Assembly (NCBI GenBank): GCA_034696485.1
Contig: JAQIWT010000897.1
Location: forward strand, 1-14,093
Source of the DNA: Isohypsibius dastychi
Lineage: Eukaryota > Tardigrada > Eutardigrada > Parachela > Isohypsibiidae
Direction of reading: 5' to 3'
DNA length: 14,093 nucleotides
The notes under the pieces were generated by a model, which did no database searches, was not told where the DNA came from, and saw only the letters and a program-made list of their open reading frames with translations. This document shows, piece by piece, positions 1 through 7,980 of the stretch. The first letter of the stretch is position 1; every line of letters begins with the position of its first letter. Both the position numbers and the translations under genes were made by a program.

Positions 1-43
1 GCCGACTGACCTGGGGTCAATTTGACCCCACCTGGTAATCGGC
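1..43. repeat. Imperfect palindrome at left edge
   Basis: A perfect 9-base inverted repeat, TGGGGTCAA (12-20) and TTGACCCCA (22-30), is separated by a single T. Further pairing extends outward: ACC (9-11) with GGT (34-36), and GCCGA (1-5) with TCGGC (39-43), interrupted by small bulges. The core can also be read as GGGTCA, a 3-base spacer, then TGACCC, which is the layout of an inverted nuclear-receptor half-site pair. It may instead be the end of a repeat or foldback element cut by the window edge. The sequence supports the symmetry but not the function. Confidence 0.6.
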
Positions 44-363
44 GGTAGTGAAATCACCTGGGTACGGAAGAGTTAATAGAAAGAATGAAAAGTTAGAAGG
101 AGCAATCAGCAAAATGTGTACGTTAACTTTTCCAGTTTACGAACGATTTGGTGGAGCACGGTTCAATAGTCGTCATTAATATACATTTTTTGATTTAAAA
201 ACGACCTTTCTCGAGCGAATTTCAATTTGTTTGAGCGGCGGGCGTAGCTCAAAATTTATTACTAAACCAGGCAGTTTATGAAAAACAGAAACGATTATAT
301 CCACAAAAACATCGGGGTTTTGTAACCAGCAGCACAAATTATAATAGCCCCCAATGTATGGAT

Positions 364-430
364 ACATATTGAATATATTGAATATATACTAATATATATA
401 TTGAATATACGGATATTGAATATATATATG
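364..430. repeat. AT-rich TTGAATATA-type tandem repeat
   Basis: The unit TTGAATATA and shortened versions recur four to five times between 364 and 430, with AT dinucleotide runs between copies. This is simple low-complexity sequence with no sign of coding. Confidence 0.7.
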
Positions 431-1483
431 AACAATCTGCATGTTCCGTGTTGCACTCTGATGGTGCACATATTTGAATTAATAATGCTTTGACAAATGT
501 CTTTGATTCAAATTATTCGGTAGATGAAATGTGTGTCACTGTTAGATATTCTGAATTTCGGAAAGGCGACAGGTTACATTTCCAGGAGTTCAATGCTTGG
601 CAAAAAATCTGAATATTTGACTCATCACACAAATTAAGATCTCATGTCCTGCTGGGAGCTCTTCAATGACAACATATTCATAAGATGTAGCAAAAATTCT
701 TCTGTTTTATGAACTATGCTGCATTTATGCCAACCTTGACGAATAAGTGCCGTTGGATATTCCCAGATGAAAATTATCATTTCGATGAGCCACAGCGAAA
801 GCGAAGCGGCTTATGCCCCGCTTTTCAATAGCGTTAGGCGTAGGCCTCACTTAGAGCCTCAAAATAGACTTTTCTGGACGACTATTGGTGATCCAAATAA
901 GTCGAGCACTGCGAGAAAAACTGTCATTTCATTTTCGTCCTTGTCTAGATTCTCCTGAAATCGCCAGCAAGCAATTTTCCGCTGAATTGGATGTGTTATC
1001 AGGTGCCTAGCATTATCAGGTAAGAACAGTGATGACGATAAGTCAAGGTTGCTCTGAAATCATACTGCTGACGGGGCGGGCTAGAGGAGGAAGGAGGTCT
1101 TCAAAAAGTTCTGCAACCATGAATCGTTTCGGTTGAACAGACGCTGTTTTACTTACAGTTCAAAACTTCCGATTCAGCGCATTCCTTTTCTGATTCATAT
1201 CTGTCCGATTCACTCTTAAAGAGCTTGCGTGTCTTGCAGATTGCCGTTTCCGCGAAGCCAGCGTAATCTGACGAGACTAGACAGTCTTCTTCGTGTATCG
1301 AACCTTTGTTGTTCGTTCCTCCTGACTTCGACGTATTCTGTTTCCTGACTATCATTGAAGTGTATAACGCTCACATACCAGAGCATTCCAGTTATCATCA
1401 AAAGAGCTATCGTTTCTGTTGATCTTCGGAACTGAGTGAAAAACTGGAATCATCCACAGTTTCTCCCACATCGGAAGTCTTCA

Positions 1484-4037
1484 ATGAAAACGATAGGTGC
1501 TGCTGTGGCTGTTGTCGATCCATCTGGAATCACGGCGTTGAGCCCTTATCCACAGATCGAAACCACAGATGTTGCGATTATCGGTAAGTTAAACACTTCT
1601 TCCGTTGTATTCCGAAAATGAGTTTCGTTGTATGTTTTTGTTCGTTTGGTTTTGTAACAAATTTATGATCTTCTCACGGTTTTCCTGCTTGTGAGAACGG
1701 AATTTAATGTAGTTATTGCTTTTTACAGGAAATGGACCATCAGCCCTAACTTTGTCATATCTACTGCACGGAAATTGGCCATACTACAACGGTTCTCATC
1801 CCGACGAAATTCTCCATGCTCGATTAGATTGGCAAAAAGAACGATCTGTCCTCGAAGCTGTAAGTCAAAATGAGTAGAATGGGCTTCGTGCACTTTTACG
1901 ATGTTCAAAACCAAATAACAACAATTGTTCGGAAAACCGCTGAAATGACGCTCAAAAAAGCAGTTACTTTTCTAAAATTGGAAATGCGTGGTTGGTAGGT
2001 AGCTGTTTTGCGATGTTTTGGATATGCCCCGTCTGAACGGAAGCGCAACGCATGTATAATTTCGGGAAAGTATCCGTAAACAGAAGATCCCCATATTGAT
2101 TCCTGGGGGCAGTTATGGCTTGTTATCTTAGAAAGACAGTTTGATGCACAATTCTGTCAGCCAGACATACAAATATAATCTTCCGCCGAAAGACGCCTAC
2201 CCACCGACGATTAACAACAGCTATCTGAAGGAAACTCGTTATATAATTGACATTGAATTCTCTAAAACATGTTTGGCAATGTAGCCAAATTAGGGGGTTC
2301 TTGCTTGCCAAAAAATCAGCGTGGCACGAGACCTTCGGAACATGCTCGATTACAGAATCAGATCTGACTGATGATTTAGCAATCTGGGATGAATGTTTTT
2401 AATAGCGATTCATCGTTTCTGTAAACGTCCTTCCGGTAGTCGTTAAATCAGTGTATTGATCCGGCGTCACGCGGACTCCTCATGTTCAATGAAACTCTTC
2501 CAGAAAAAATCGATGTTCTCTCTATTCATATTCCTGCATTTTTAGGATTTCACCGAATTGTGTTCTGGCATATCCGGTCAATCCCGCAATGTCGTCTCGA
2601 ACCTTTTCGACCAGTTACTCCATCCGACTAATGCTTTCGGCGACATCGGACTGGAATCTTGCATCTCATGGAAACCTGTTCCCCGGAAGGTCCCTCATCT
2701 AGTCCTTGGGATGTATCCAGCCGGAGGAGCATGGCAGCACATGCACGGGTCTAAGAAAGCACTGAGTTTTAACAACTGGCTCGAACTACCCGGACTTCCG
2801 CTGAACGAGTGGATGGTGCGAAGAGGATTCTGTTCGAAATTTATGGACAAAGCACGACTTCCGTTGGCGGTGTGGAAAGCGTATTATAATGACTATCCTA
2901 TGCAAGTTGGGATCGTCGATAATCTCCGCACGGGATACCAAATTACATCAGTGCGAAATTTGAAAGACGCCGATGTTAGACATGGAGATCAACCTGCTGG
3001 TAGCTCAAATAAATACGTGGATTATGTATGGGAAATCAAAGGCTTCCGTACTCGGCTTGATGGAGAAACGGAAATGTTTGTCGTTCGTGCTAAAAAAGTC
3101 GTTTTGGCAACAGGTAACTAGAATTCTTCTGATATCCCAACAGTTCGCAGATTACGAAGATTTTACTGAAAATATGTTCAAATTCAAAATTTCCGAAATC
3201 AGGAAATTTGAGATTGATTTCTTGATTCGGAGATTTATCAGGTTGAGATTTCTGATTGCCTCTGTTTGGATCAGAATTCTTTATCAAAAATTTGTTTCAT
3301 AACGCGGGGGTTAAATTTTCCTGTGTTTTTTAGGCTCGGCGGAGAATCCGAAGAAACTCCAGATTCCGGGTGAAAAGAGAAGTTGGACCGGCCATACTTA
3401 CGACGATCTGCACAACTATGTCACAGCAAATCTTGAAGAGACTGATATCCTAAAAACCAAAAGATGCTGGGGGCGAGTTTTGATCATTGGTTCCGGTTTG
3501 ACGTCAGCCGATTCCGTTATAACCGCATTGACGGCGGGATGCCATGTTTACCATGTGTTCGACCCCAAAAATAGCATCCTGTCACAGCTCAGCGAACGGT
3601 TGTATCCCGAGTACGCTTCTATATGGAAACTCATGAGCGGCGAGACTCGTCATAATCCCACCTTTTGTGGCTATTACACGCCGATACCAAGTGGAAAGGT
3701 CACGAAGATTGGCAATGACCACCGGATATCCGTCGAAAATATTAAAGGCGTTCGAATTTCCCTGGAAGCGATCGACTTTGTGGCGATACTAATTGGGTCA
3801 GGAACGAACCTGGGATTCCTTCCGCCGGAAGTGGAGCAGAGTCTCCCGCTGAAAACTGGAATACCCATTGATGCTCGTAAAAACCCCGTCGCGATCGATC
3901 AGATGACCCATGAGTGTATTTATCAGCCTGGATTGTATGCTTTGGGACCGCTGTGTGGAGACAATTACGTCCGTTATATTCCGGGCGGCTGCGTCGCTGT
4001 TGCAAGGCATTTATTTGGTGCGGAAAGCGCGATGTAA
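1484..4037 (+). CDS. OSGIN-family FAD/NAD(P)-binding oxidoreductase
   Basis: Four exons (1484-1583, 1729-1859, 2546-3113, 3334-4037) join in phase into 500 aa ending in TAA, within the usual length of oxidative stress-induced growth inhibitor 1/2. All three introns (145, 686 and 220 nt) are GT-AG. The first dinucleotide-binding site, IIGNGPSAL (about residues 32-40), is split by intron 1. A GGAW motif lies near 137-140, VVLATG near 262-267, and a second Rossmann motif, LIIGSGLTSAD, near 316-326. The C-terminal part carries YALGPLCGDNYVRY, strongly reminiscent of the ALGPLVGDNFVRF block of vertebrate OSGIN2. OSGINs are flavin-monooxygenase-like proteins linked to oxidative stress and growth restraint; the substrate of this one is unknown. 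The ATG at 1484 is the first in frame; the upstream in-frame codons lack ATG and a TGA lies at 1433-1435. A further 5' exon cannot be excluded. OSGIN1 and OSGIN2 cannot be told apart here, so no symbol is given. Confidence 0.9.
1860..2545 (+). other. Long intron 2 of the OSGIN-like gene
   Basis: This 686-nt intron runs from donor GTAAGT at 1860 to acceptor TTTTTAG ending at 2545. It is by far the longest intron in the window. I looked for a nested gene, tRNA or snoRNA boxes and found none convincing. The only open frame of note, on the minus strand at 2123-2311, has no recognisable domain. Confidence 0.75.
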
Positions 4038-4332
4038 ATTTTATTTATCAGATTTGTTGGGAAGCGGATTCTGGCACATGTTTCTGCTTGTATTTTTATT
4101 GTTTGATTTTACGGTCGGATAGATTACTTCTGCTCAAGCGGGGCGCTTTTTGGACATCCTGGAACTTGTGTTTGGTAGAATGTTTTTAGCACAGAAAGCG
4201 CTTGTCTTTGTTTTTTGTAGCAGTGACGATTTTCTGTGTCATTTGCACTAACCAGTGTCCGGTTGATTTTTTATGCAGATTCATCTTGCCATAGCTGCAC
4301 CTTTGTAAAATGGAAATGTTGCGCGAAATCTG

Positions 4333-4338
4333 AATAAA
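4333..4338 (+). terminator. Poly(A) signal of the OSGIN-like gene
   Basis: A canonical AATAAA lies 296 bases after the TAA stop. A second copy lies at 4424-4429 and could give a longer 3' UTR. The signal itself is seen; its use is inferred from position. Confidence 0.55.
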
Positions 4339-4640
4339 GTTACGTTTCGGGCAGTTTGAGAGTGTTTTTAATGAGTGTATTGTGAGCAGAATGCGATCCG
4401 AACTACTGCAAGCAAAAACCGGAAATAAATTTAAGTGTCGTCCTTAAATACTGTCTCCATAAGAAGAATAGAGCTGCGCTTCTTGATGAACTGATTTCCT
4501 ACCTGCTTGCTGACCTTGTGCTCGTTTGAGTGGGTGATCGAAGTGGTTTGAATTAAACTTGAATATGCTGCCACGGTGTCACCGCCGCCCTCCCTCCCCA
4601 GTGATCATTATGATAATTTATATAGCAACGATTTAAAAGA

Positions 4641-4656
4641 ATATATATATATTTAT
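4641..4656. repeat. AT dinucleotide tract
   Basis: A short ATATAT run in the spacer ahead of the PRRT-like gene. It could act as a TATA-like promoter element, but simple repeats of this kind are common in AT-rich spacers. Confidence 0.4.
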
Positions 4657-5006
4657 ACGAACTCATTACGCCGCCGTTTTTCACCAGCGGTTCAGACCGT
4701 AACATTTCGGACTCAAAATGTTCAAAGATTTAGTTCGCCTTTATTGGAGTTTACTCAACAAGCCGTCGCTATCGTGAAGACGTAAGCGGGCAACTTTTCC
4801 TTCATCAGTGACTTACTTACCGGATAACCGAATTACAATCCACCCGGGCTTGTCTGTCTGGTTTACACTCAACCCGCATCGCAAAGGCTTGCCTTACTTT
4901 CCCTTGCTTGTGTTGTGTACATAGTGAGTTCCCGTCTTTTGAACTGGGAGCAGTTTTTCGTCTATTTACCATCTGTAAGCGAGCGAGCAACCCATTTGCA
5001 CAATAG

Positions 5007-5181
5007 ATGAATGGAATTTGAATGTTGCGGAAATACTGAACGCCATAATGGAGAACATGGACAACTTTACATTTGCGCAGCCAAACTGGACGACAACTTC
5101 TGCATCGATTTTCGGAGATTTCACCAACAATACCCAAATCATCCCTCGGTTCAAACCTGCGAAAGTCACCCCTCCACCTGA
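5007..5181 (+). promoter_or_regulatory. Upstream ATGs overlapping the PRRT-like start
   Basis: Two ATGs precede the main start. ATG at 5007 opens a five-codon frame ending at TGA 5021. ATG at 5011 opens a 57-codon frame in another phase that ends at TGA 5181, overlapping the first 134 bases of the main coding sequence. If the transcript includes this leader, scanning ribosomes would meet both first, which usually lowers main-frame translation. The frames are seen; their effect is inferred, and a downstream transcription start would remove them. Confidence 0.35.
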
Positions 5182-6343
5182 AGATTTCGGTCATCCCAGC
5201 TTGATCGTACCATACACCGAATGGAAGGACGCACGGAAATTATTCGGTTGGGAATGGGAACTGCATGTTTACGGATTAGGCGGACTTTTCGCGCTTTTGG
5301 CGTTTTATTGCGCGATTTGCATAATCCAGCAGCTGCGGATGCGCATTTCCTCGCGGGAGCGCGGCTATTTTTGTTTGTTGCACATGATTATCTTGCTATT
5401 TGGAGTGTCCAGGGCGGTATTTGTGATGATGGACCCTTACAATTATTACCATGTTTTTCCTCGTTCGCTGGCAGCTGTTCTGTTACATTTGTCGATGCCT
5501 TGTTTGATCACCTCATTTGCCATGGTTCTAGCCGCCTTAGTAAGAGCCACGGATCCCAAGTCCTATTCTTCCAGAATCCTGAACGGTTTTGCCTTATTGG
5601 GCCTGGTTTTGGTCAATTTCGGACTCGCAATCTCCGTTGAAATTCTCGTTGATTTTTTACTGTCTTCCGCGGATATCGGAGCTTTTGTTGTTGCATCTCA
5701 CACCTACTTTATTGCGTGGAGCGTGGGACTGAGTTGTGGATATTGGCTGATGTACGGCAACCTTATCAGTGCAGCTCGCGATGCGGACGGAATTGAAAGC
5801 GGCCCAACAAGAAGAGTCTCTGTTGGAATTCACATCACTTTGTTTGCTTCCTTTCTACTGCTCATATTTGGCGGCCTTCAAGTTTTCGGATTGATTTCCG
5901 TTTATGGATATTTCAACAAGCGCCCGGTCGATCCGTGGATCTGGTACGGATTCCACTCTGCGGCTAGGATCACCGAGTTGATTTTGGCAGCACTGTTGGC
6001 TTTTGTTGCGGCTTTGGTTGTTTGGGCAAGCTCCTCTTCTAGTTTAAAAGTGCTATCGCGATCCATTTCGCCCGATGATGTTGAGAGGCGTCAACAGCTG
6101 CTCATGATTCGAGATGGACAGTTGAGACCTGTCGGCCCACCACCTGGATCACCGAGCCTTATTCCCAAAAATCGACGTGATTTTCCGGTGACCTTTAATC
6201 CGGATGGAGTGAAAAGCGATGAGGAATTTTTTACTCCACGTTTCGCTGGGAGGCAAAGATACAGCACCGGTGGGCGAAAACCCGACAGTCATCTGTTAGA
6301 AAGCAATCCAATTCACGTTAGTGATGAAGACCGTTTCGGATAA
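5048..6343 (+). CDS. PRRT3/4-like seven-pass membrane protein
   Basis: A single uninterrupted frame of 431 aa from the first in-frame ATG (5048) to TAA. The N-terminus (about 1-65) has three N-glycosylation sequons (NFT, NWT, NNT), a proline-rich VTPPPEDF stretch and no clear signal peptide. Seven hydrophobic segments follow, roughly at residues 71-96, 107-128, 141-165, 177-205, 210-236, 259-289 and 308-328, then a hydrophilic 100-residue tail with RPVGPPPGSPS. This predicts the N-terminus outside and the tail in the cytoplasm. The blocks WELHVYGLGGLFALLAFY and FGVSRAVFVMMDPYNYY resemble the membrane domain of vertebrate proline-rich transmembrane proteins 3 and 4, whose function is poorly known. 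The long proline-rich ectodomain of the vertebrate forms is absent or lies in an unseen 5' exon: the frame stays open upstream to 4979 but without ATG. It is the only intronless gene in the window. Assignment is by motif recognition and not by alignment. Confidence 0.75.
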   Translation: MENMDNFTFAQPNWTTTSASIFGDFTNNTQIIPRFKPAKVTPPPEDFGHPSLIVPYTEWKDARKLFGWEWELHVYGLGGLFALLAFYCAICIIQQLRMRISSRERGYFCLLHMIILLFGVSRAVFVMMDPYNYYHVFPRSLAAVLLHLSMPCLITSFAMVLAALVRATDPKSYSSRILNGFALLGLVLVNFGLAISVEILVDFLLSSADIGAFVVASHTYFIAWSVGLSCGYWLMYGNLISAARDADGIESGPTRRVSVGIHITLFASFLLLIFGGLQVFGLISVYGYFNKRPVDPWIWYGFHSAARITELILAALLAFVAALVVWASSSSSLKVLSRSISPDDVERRQQLLMIRDGQLRPVGPPPGSPSLIPKNRRDFPVTFNPDGVKSDEEFFTPRFAGRQRYSTGGRKPDSHLLESNPIHVSDEDRFG

Positions 6344-6352
6344 CTGACTTTT

Positions 6353-6420
6353 TTTATTACAACCTTTCGCGAAGTCTCTACGCAGAAACCGCCAGCGGGT
6401 CGCGAAGTTTGCATTTTATT
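6353..6420 (-). terminator. Candidate MGMT poly(A) signals
   Basis: On the minus strand AATAAA occurs at 6420-6415 and again at 6358-6353, about 300 and 360 bases after the MGMT stop at 6720. The second abuts the PRRT-like stop codon at 6343. The motifs are seen; their use is inferred. Confidence 0.45.
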
Positions 6421-6576
6421 GAAGCGGTGTGGATTTTTTCATGAGCTAGTATTTTGCTCCCATAACCGTGTTTTAAAATGATGTCCGATGATCATTTCTT
6501 CTTGAAAATCTGGCAGCTTTGTTTTCAGGAAGCTCGTTTCTCGTTTTATCAAAACAATTTTCCGCTCAAGTGGAAG

Positions 6577-6582
6577 AATAAA
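6577..6582 (+). terminator. Poly(A) signal of the PRRT-like gene
   Basis: AATAAA lies 234 bases after the TAA stop, beyond the minus-strand MGMT signals at 6353-6420, so the two mature 3' UTRs would overlap by about 200 bases. Confidence 0.5.
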
Positions 6583-6719
6583 TGTTTCCGGCAAAAGCTC
6601 ATGTACAAATCCATAAACAGAGGAGTACATTATTATATCTACTATAAAAACTGAAAAATAGTATTTGGTCCGTCAATGATGCGACGCATCAGGAAAGAGT
6701 GCGAAGAATTATCCGCTGA

Positions 6720-7585
6720 TCAAGACAAATTCGGAAGTTTTTCTGCCGCTTTCTTCTCATGCTCAAGTAGCCACAATTTCACCTCTTTTCCTCCAGCAGA
6801 ATATTTCACCTTTTTCCCGGCTTTGTGAGTAACCCGATGACATGGGACTACGATTATAAATCTATTCCGCCGCATGGCAGCTCCGGCAGCTCTTCCGGCG
6901 ATCTCGTTGCCTGCAGCTTTGGCAAGTTGTGAATAAGAAATCGTTTTCCCAAACGGAACCAAAGTGGGCAAAATAATGTGGCACGTTTGATGGAACGATG
7001 TCTCTGCAATCATTATTACAGCAAATATACATAACACAAATAAGGGTATTTTCTACCATTCTCTTTCATACACAAAGTGAGTGGAGTTTTCTTCAAGTTT
7101 TCCGCTGACGCATTTTTTGAAAAATACGTTGCCAACCAAGATGCACAGTTCACAATAACCGCAGTTGCATCCACAGCTTCAACAGGTTCGGCCGAAGTAG
7201 CTGCAGAATTTGAAGCAATGATGACACTGAAATCAGCACGTTTAGATATATAGCACTGCTTTATAACACCTTATTCTGAGCACGATAACGGAAAAAATAC
7301 GATCTCACTCCTGATCTTCTTTTGCTGTGAACTTGGAATCATCAAAGCGATCAACCCGAGATATGCTGTGGATTCCTTTGGAGCAGTAGGTACAACGAAT
7401 ATCACCAATTGGACTCCGTATCAGGCCTCGGAACACATGATCTCCACCTTCGTATGCGCAGTCATTCCAAGTCAACCTAAAGAATTTTCGCAAAGATTGA
7501 GCGTACTTTGTTGAAAAACGAAGTAGCCAAAACAGAACATCCGCAGATCCACTCACCCAGCTGATTCAGAAACGGGAAAGACCAT
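6720..7585 (-). CDS. MGMT: O6-methylguanine-DNA methyltransferase
   Basis: Four minus-strand exons (7585-7557, 7476-7309, 7226-7057, 7003-6720) join in phase to 216 aa; human MGMT has 207. Introns are 80, 82 and 53 nt, all GT-AG. The first exon holds only 29 coding bases. The protein removes alkyl groups from O6 of guanine by irreversible transfer to its own cysteine, and acts in the nucleus. The active site PCHRV is at 176-180 (nucleophile Cys177). Other expected residues are present: the arginine finger and asparagine in AMRRN (about 165-169), the tyrosine of ISYSQL, and a glutamate in LLEHEK. The N-terminal domain shows SPIGDIRCTYCSKGIH, matching the SPLG and CEQGLH blocks of MGMT, and CASWLATYF matches CTAWLNAYF. 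Odd points: the human Pro140 position is Ile, and the His85 zinc ligand is not conserved while Cys118 lies beside that position. The gene shares a divergent promoter region with AARS. Confidence 0.93.
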
Positions 7586-7980
7586 TTTATCAAACAGTCA
7601 TTAGGGATTTCGCTTTCTGCGCCAAGAAGCAAACTCCGCAATAAACGAAACTAAAAGATCTTCAAAAGACCAGCAAGAAAACAAACCACAACAATCGCGC
7701 GCCGCGCCGCGTCTCTTGTTATGCGAGGGGACAACTGTTCAGTCTTCGTCCCCCCCCCCCCCCTAACGGTTGCTTGTTTGGTACCCAGCTTCACTCGCTA
7801 CAATGCGCGGTAGACGCGGCAATATTTTCGTAATCTGGTAGAATGTAGAAATTCGTTTCGGTTCAAGAAACGCGGAAATCGTCGATGTGAAAATCAAAAT
7901 ATTTCATCAGCAGCACCTCTGTTTGGAATTATAAAGGTTCGCCATTTGGAGTGAATTTAATCAGAATCTGTCTTTCGAGA
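7586..7980. promoter_or_regulatory. Divergent MGMT/AARS promoter region
   Basis: Only 395 bases separate the MGMT start (minus) from the AARS start (plus), so both promoters must lie here or in first introns. A CpG-dense block sits at 7696-7713, a run of 14 C at 7750-7763, and a TATAAAG at 7930-7936, which would place an AARS transcription start near 7960. Upstream ATGs on the plus strand (7802, 13 codons; also short ones at 7844 and 7885) would be avoided by such a start. Sharing is inferred from spacing. Confidence 0.6.
7750..7763. repeat. Poly-C run (14 C)
   Basis: Fourteen consecutive cytosines lie in the MGMT/AARS promoter region. Such runs are prone to length error in sequencing and to slippage in vivo, so the exact count may not be reliable. 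Confidence 0.85.

Larger units (their letters stand above)
1..1483. other. Upstream non-coding region of the OSGIN-like gene
   Basis: No coding region could be supported here. The stretch is AT-rich with scattered short open frames. Near the gene there are splice-like signals on the plus strand: a donor GTAAGA at 1020-1025 and an acceptor ending in ACTTACAG at 1151-1158. A non-coding 5' leader intron of 139 bases (1020-1158) ahead of the OSGIN-like start is therefore possible. The same 1151-1156 bases read on the minus strand are a donor (GTAAGT), so the direction is ambiguous without transcript data. Promoter elements could not be identified confidently. Confidence 0.4.
4038..5047 (+). other. 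OSGIN 3' UTR and PRRT-like 5' region
   Basis: This holds the 3' UTR of the OSGIN-like gene (poly(A) signals at 4333 and 4424), then about 600 bases leading into the PRRT-like gene. An AT tract at 4641-4656 could serve as a TATA-like element. A good donor (GTAAGC at 4782) and an acceptor-like site ending in AATAG at 5006 could remove a 225-base leader intron. The frame upstream of the donor is closed by TGA (4775-4777), so such an exon would be 5' UTR only. No further gene is supported. Confidence 0.45.
6344..6719. other. Convergent 3' regions of PRRT-like gene and MGMT
   Basis: This 376-base gap between two stop codons has poly(A) signals on both strands, placed so that the two 3' UTRs cross. 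A minus-strand open frame at 6439-6630 lies in the presumed MGMT 3' UTR and shows no family resemblance. Confidence 0.6.

Noticed and set aside
767-958. Plus-strand 63-codon open frame
   Set aside because: It has no recognisable motif and is isolated upstream of the OSGIN-like gene; the length is expected by chance.
1149-1401. Minus-strand open frames of 61-68 codons ending near a good donor (GTAAGT at 1156-1151)
   Set aside because: The frames could not be joined in phase to a partner exon and show no family resemblance. The same bases work as an acceptor on the plus strand, so an OSGIN 5' leader is as likely.
2123-2311. Minus-strand open frame inside OSGIN intron 2 as a nested gene
   Set aside because: It is 62 codons with no domain, splice context or poly(A) signal of its own.
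4576-4785. Plus-strand 69-codon frame as a 5' coding exon of the PRRT-like gene
   Set aside because: It is followed by a good donor, but its phase does not match the acceptor at 5006, and the frame that does match carries TGA at 4775-4777.
4817-5194. Minus-strand 125-codon frame across the PRRT-like 5' region
   Set aside because: It lies opposite the PRRT-like leader and coding start and has no family resemblance; treated as a shadow.
5221-5640. Plus-strand 139-codon frame inside the PRRT-like gene
   Set aside because: It is an alternate-frame shadow of the membrane-protein coding sequence.
6439-6630. Minus-strand 63-codon frame as an extra MGMT exon
   Set aside because: MGMT already ends properly at 6720 after its conserved C-terminal helix, and this peptide does not resemble any MGMT segment.
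7750-7763. Poly-C run as a functional quadruplex or i-motif element
   Set aside because: It is a homopolymer and not spaced C-tracts, and its length may be a sequencing artefact; noted only as a repeat.
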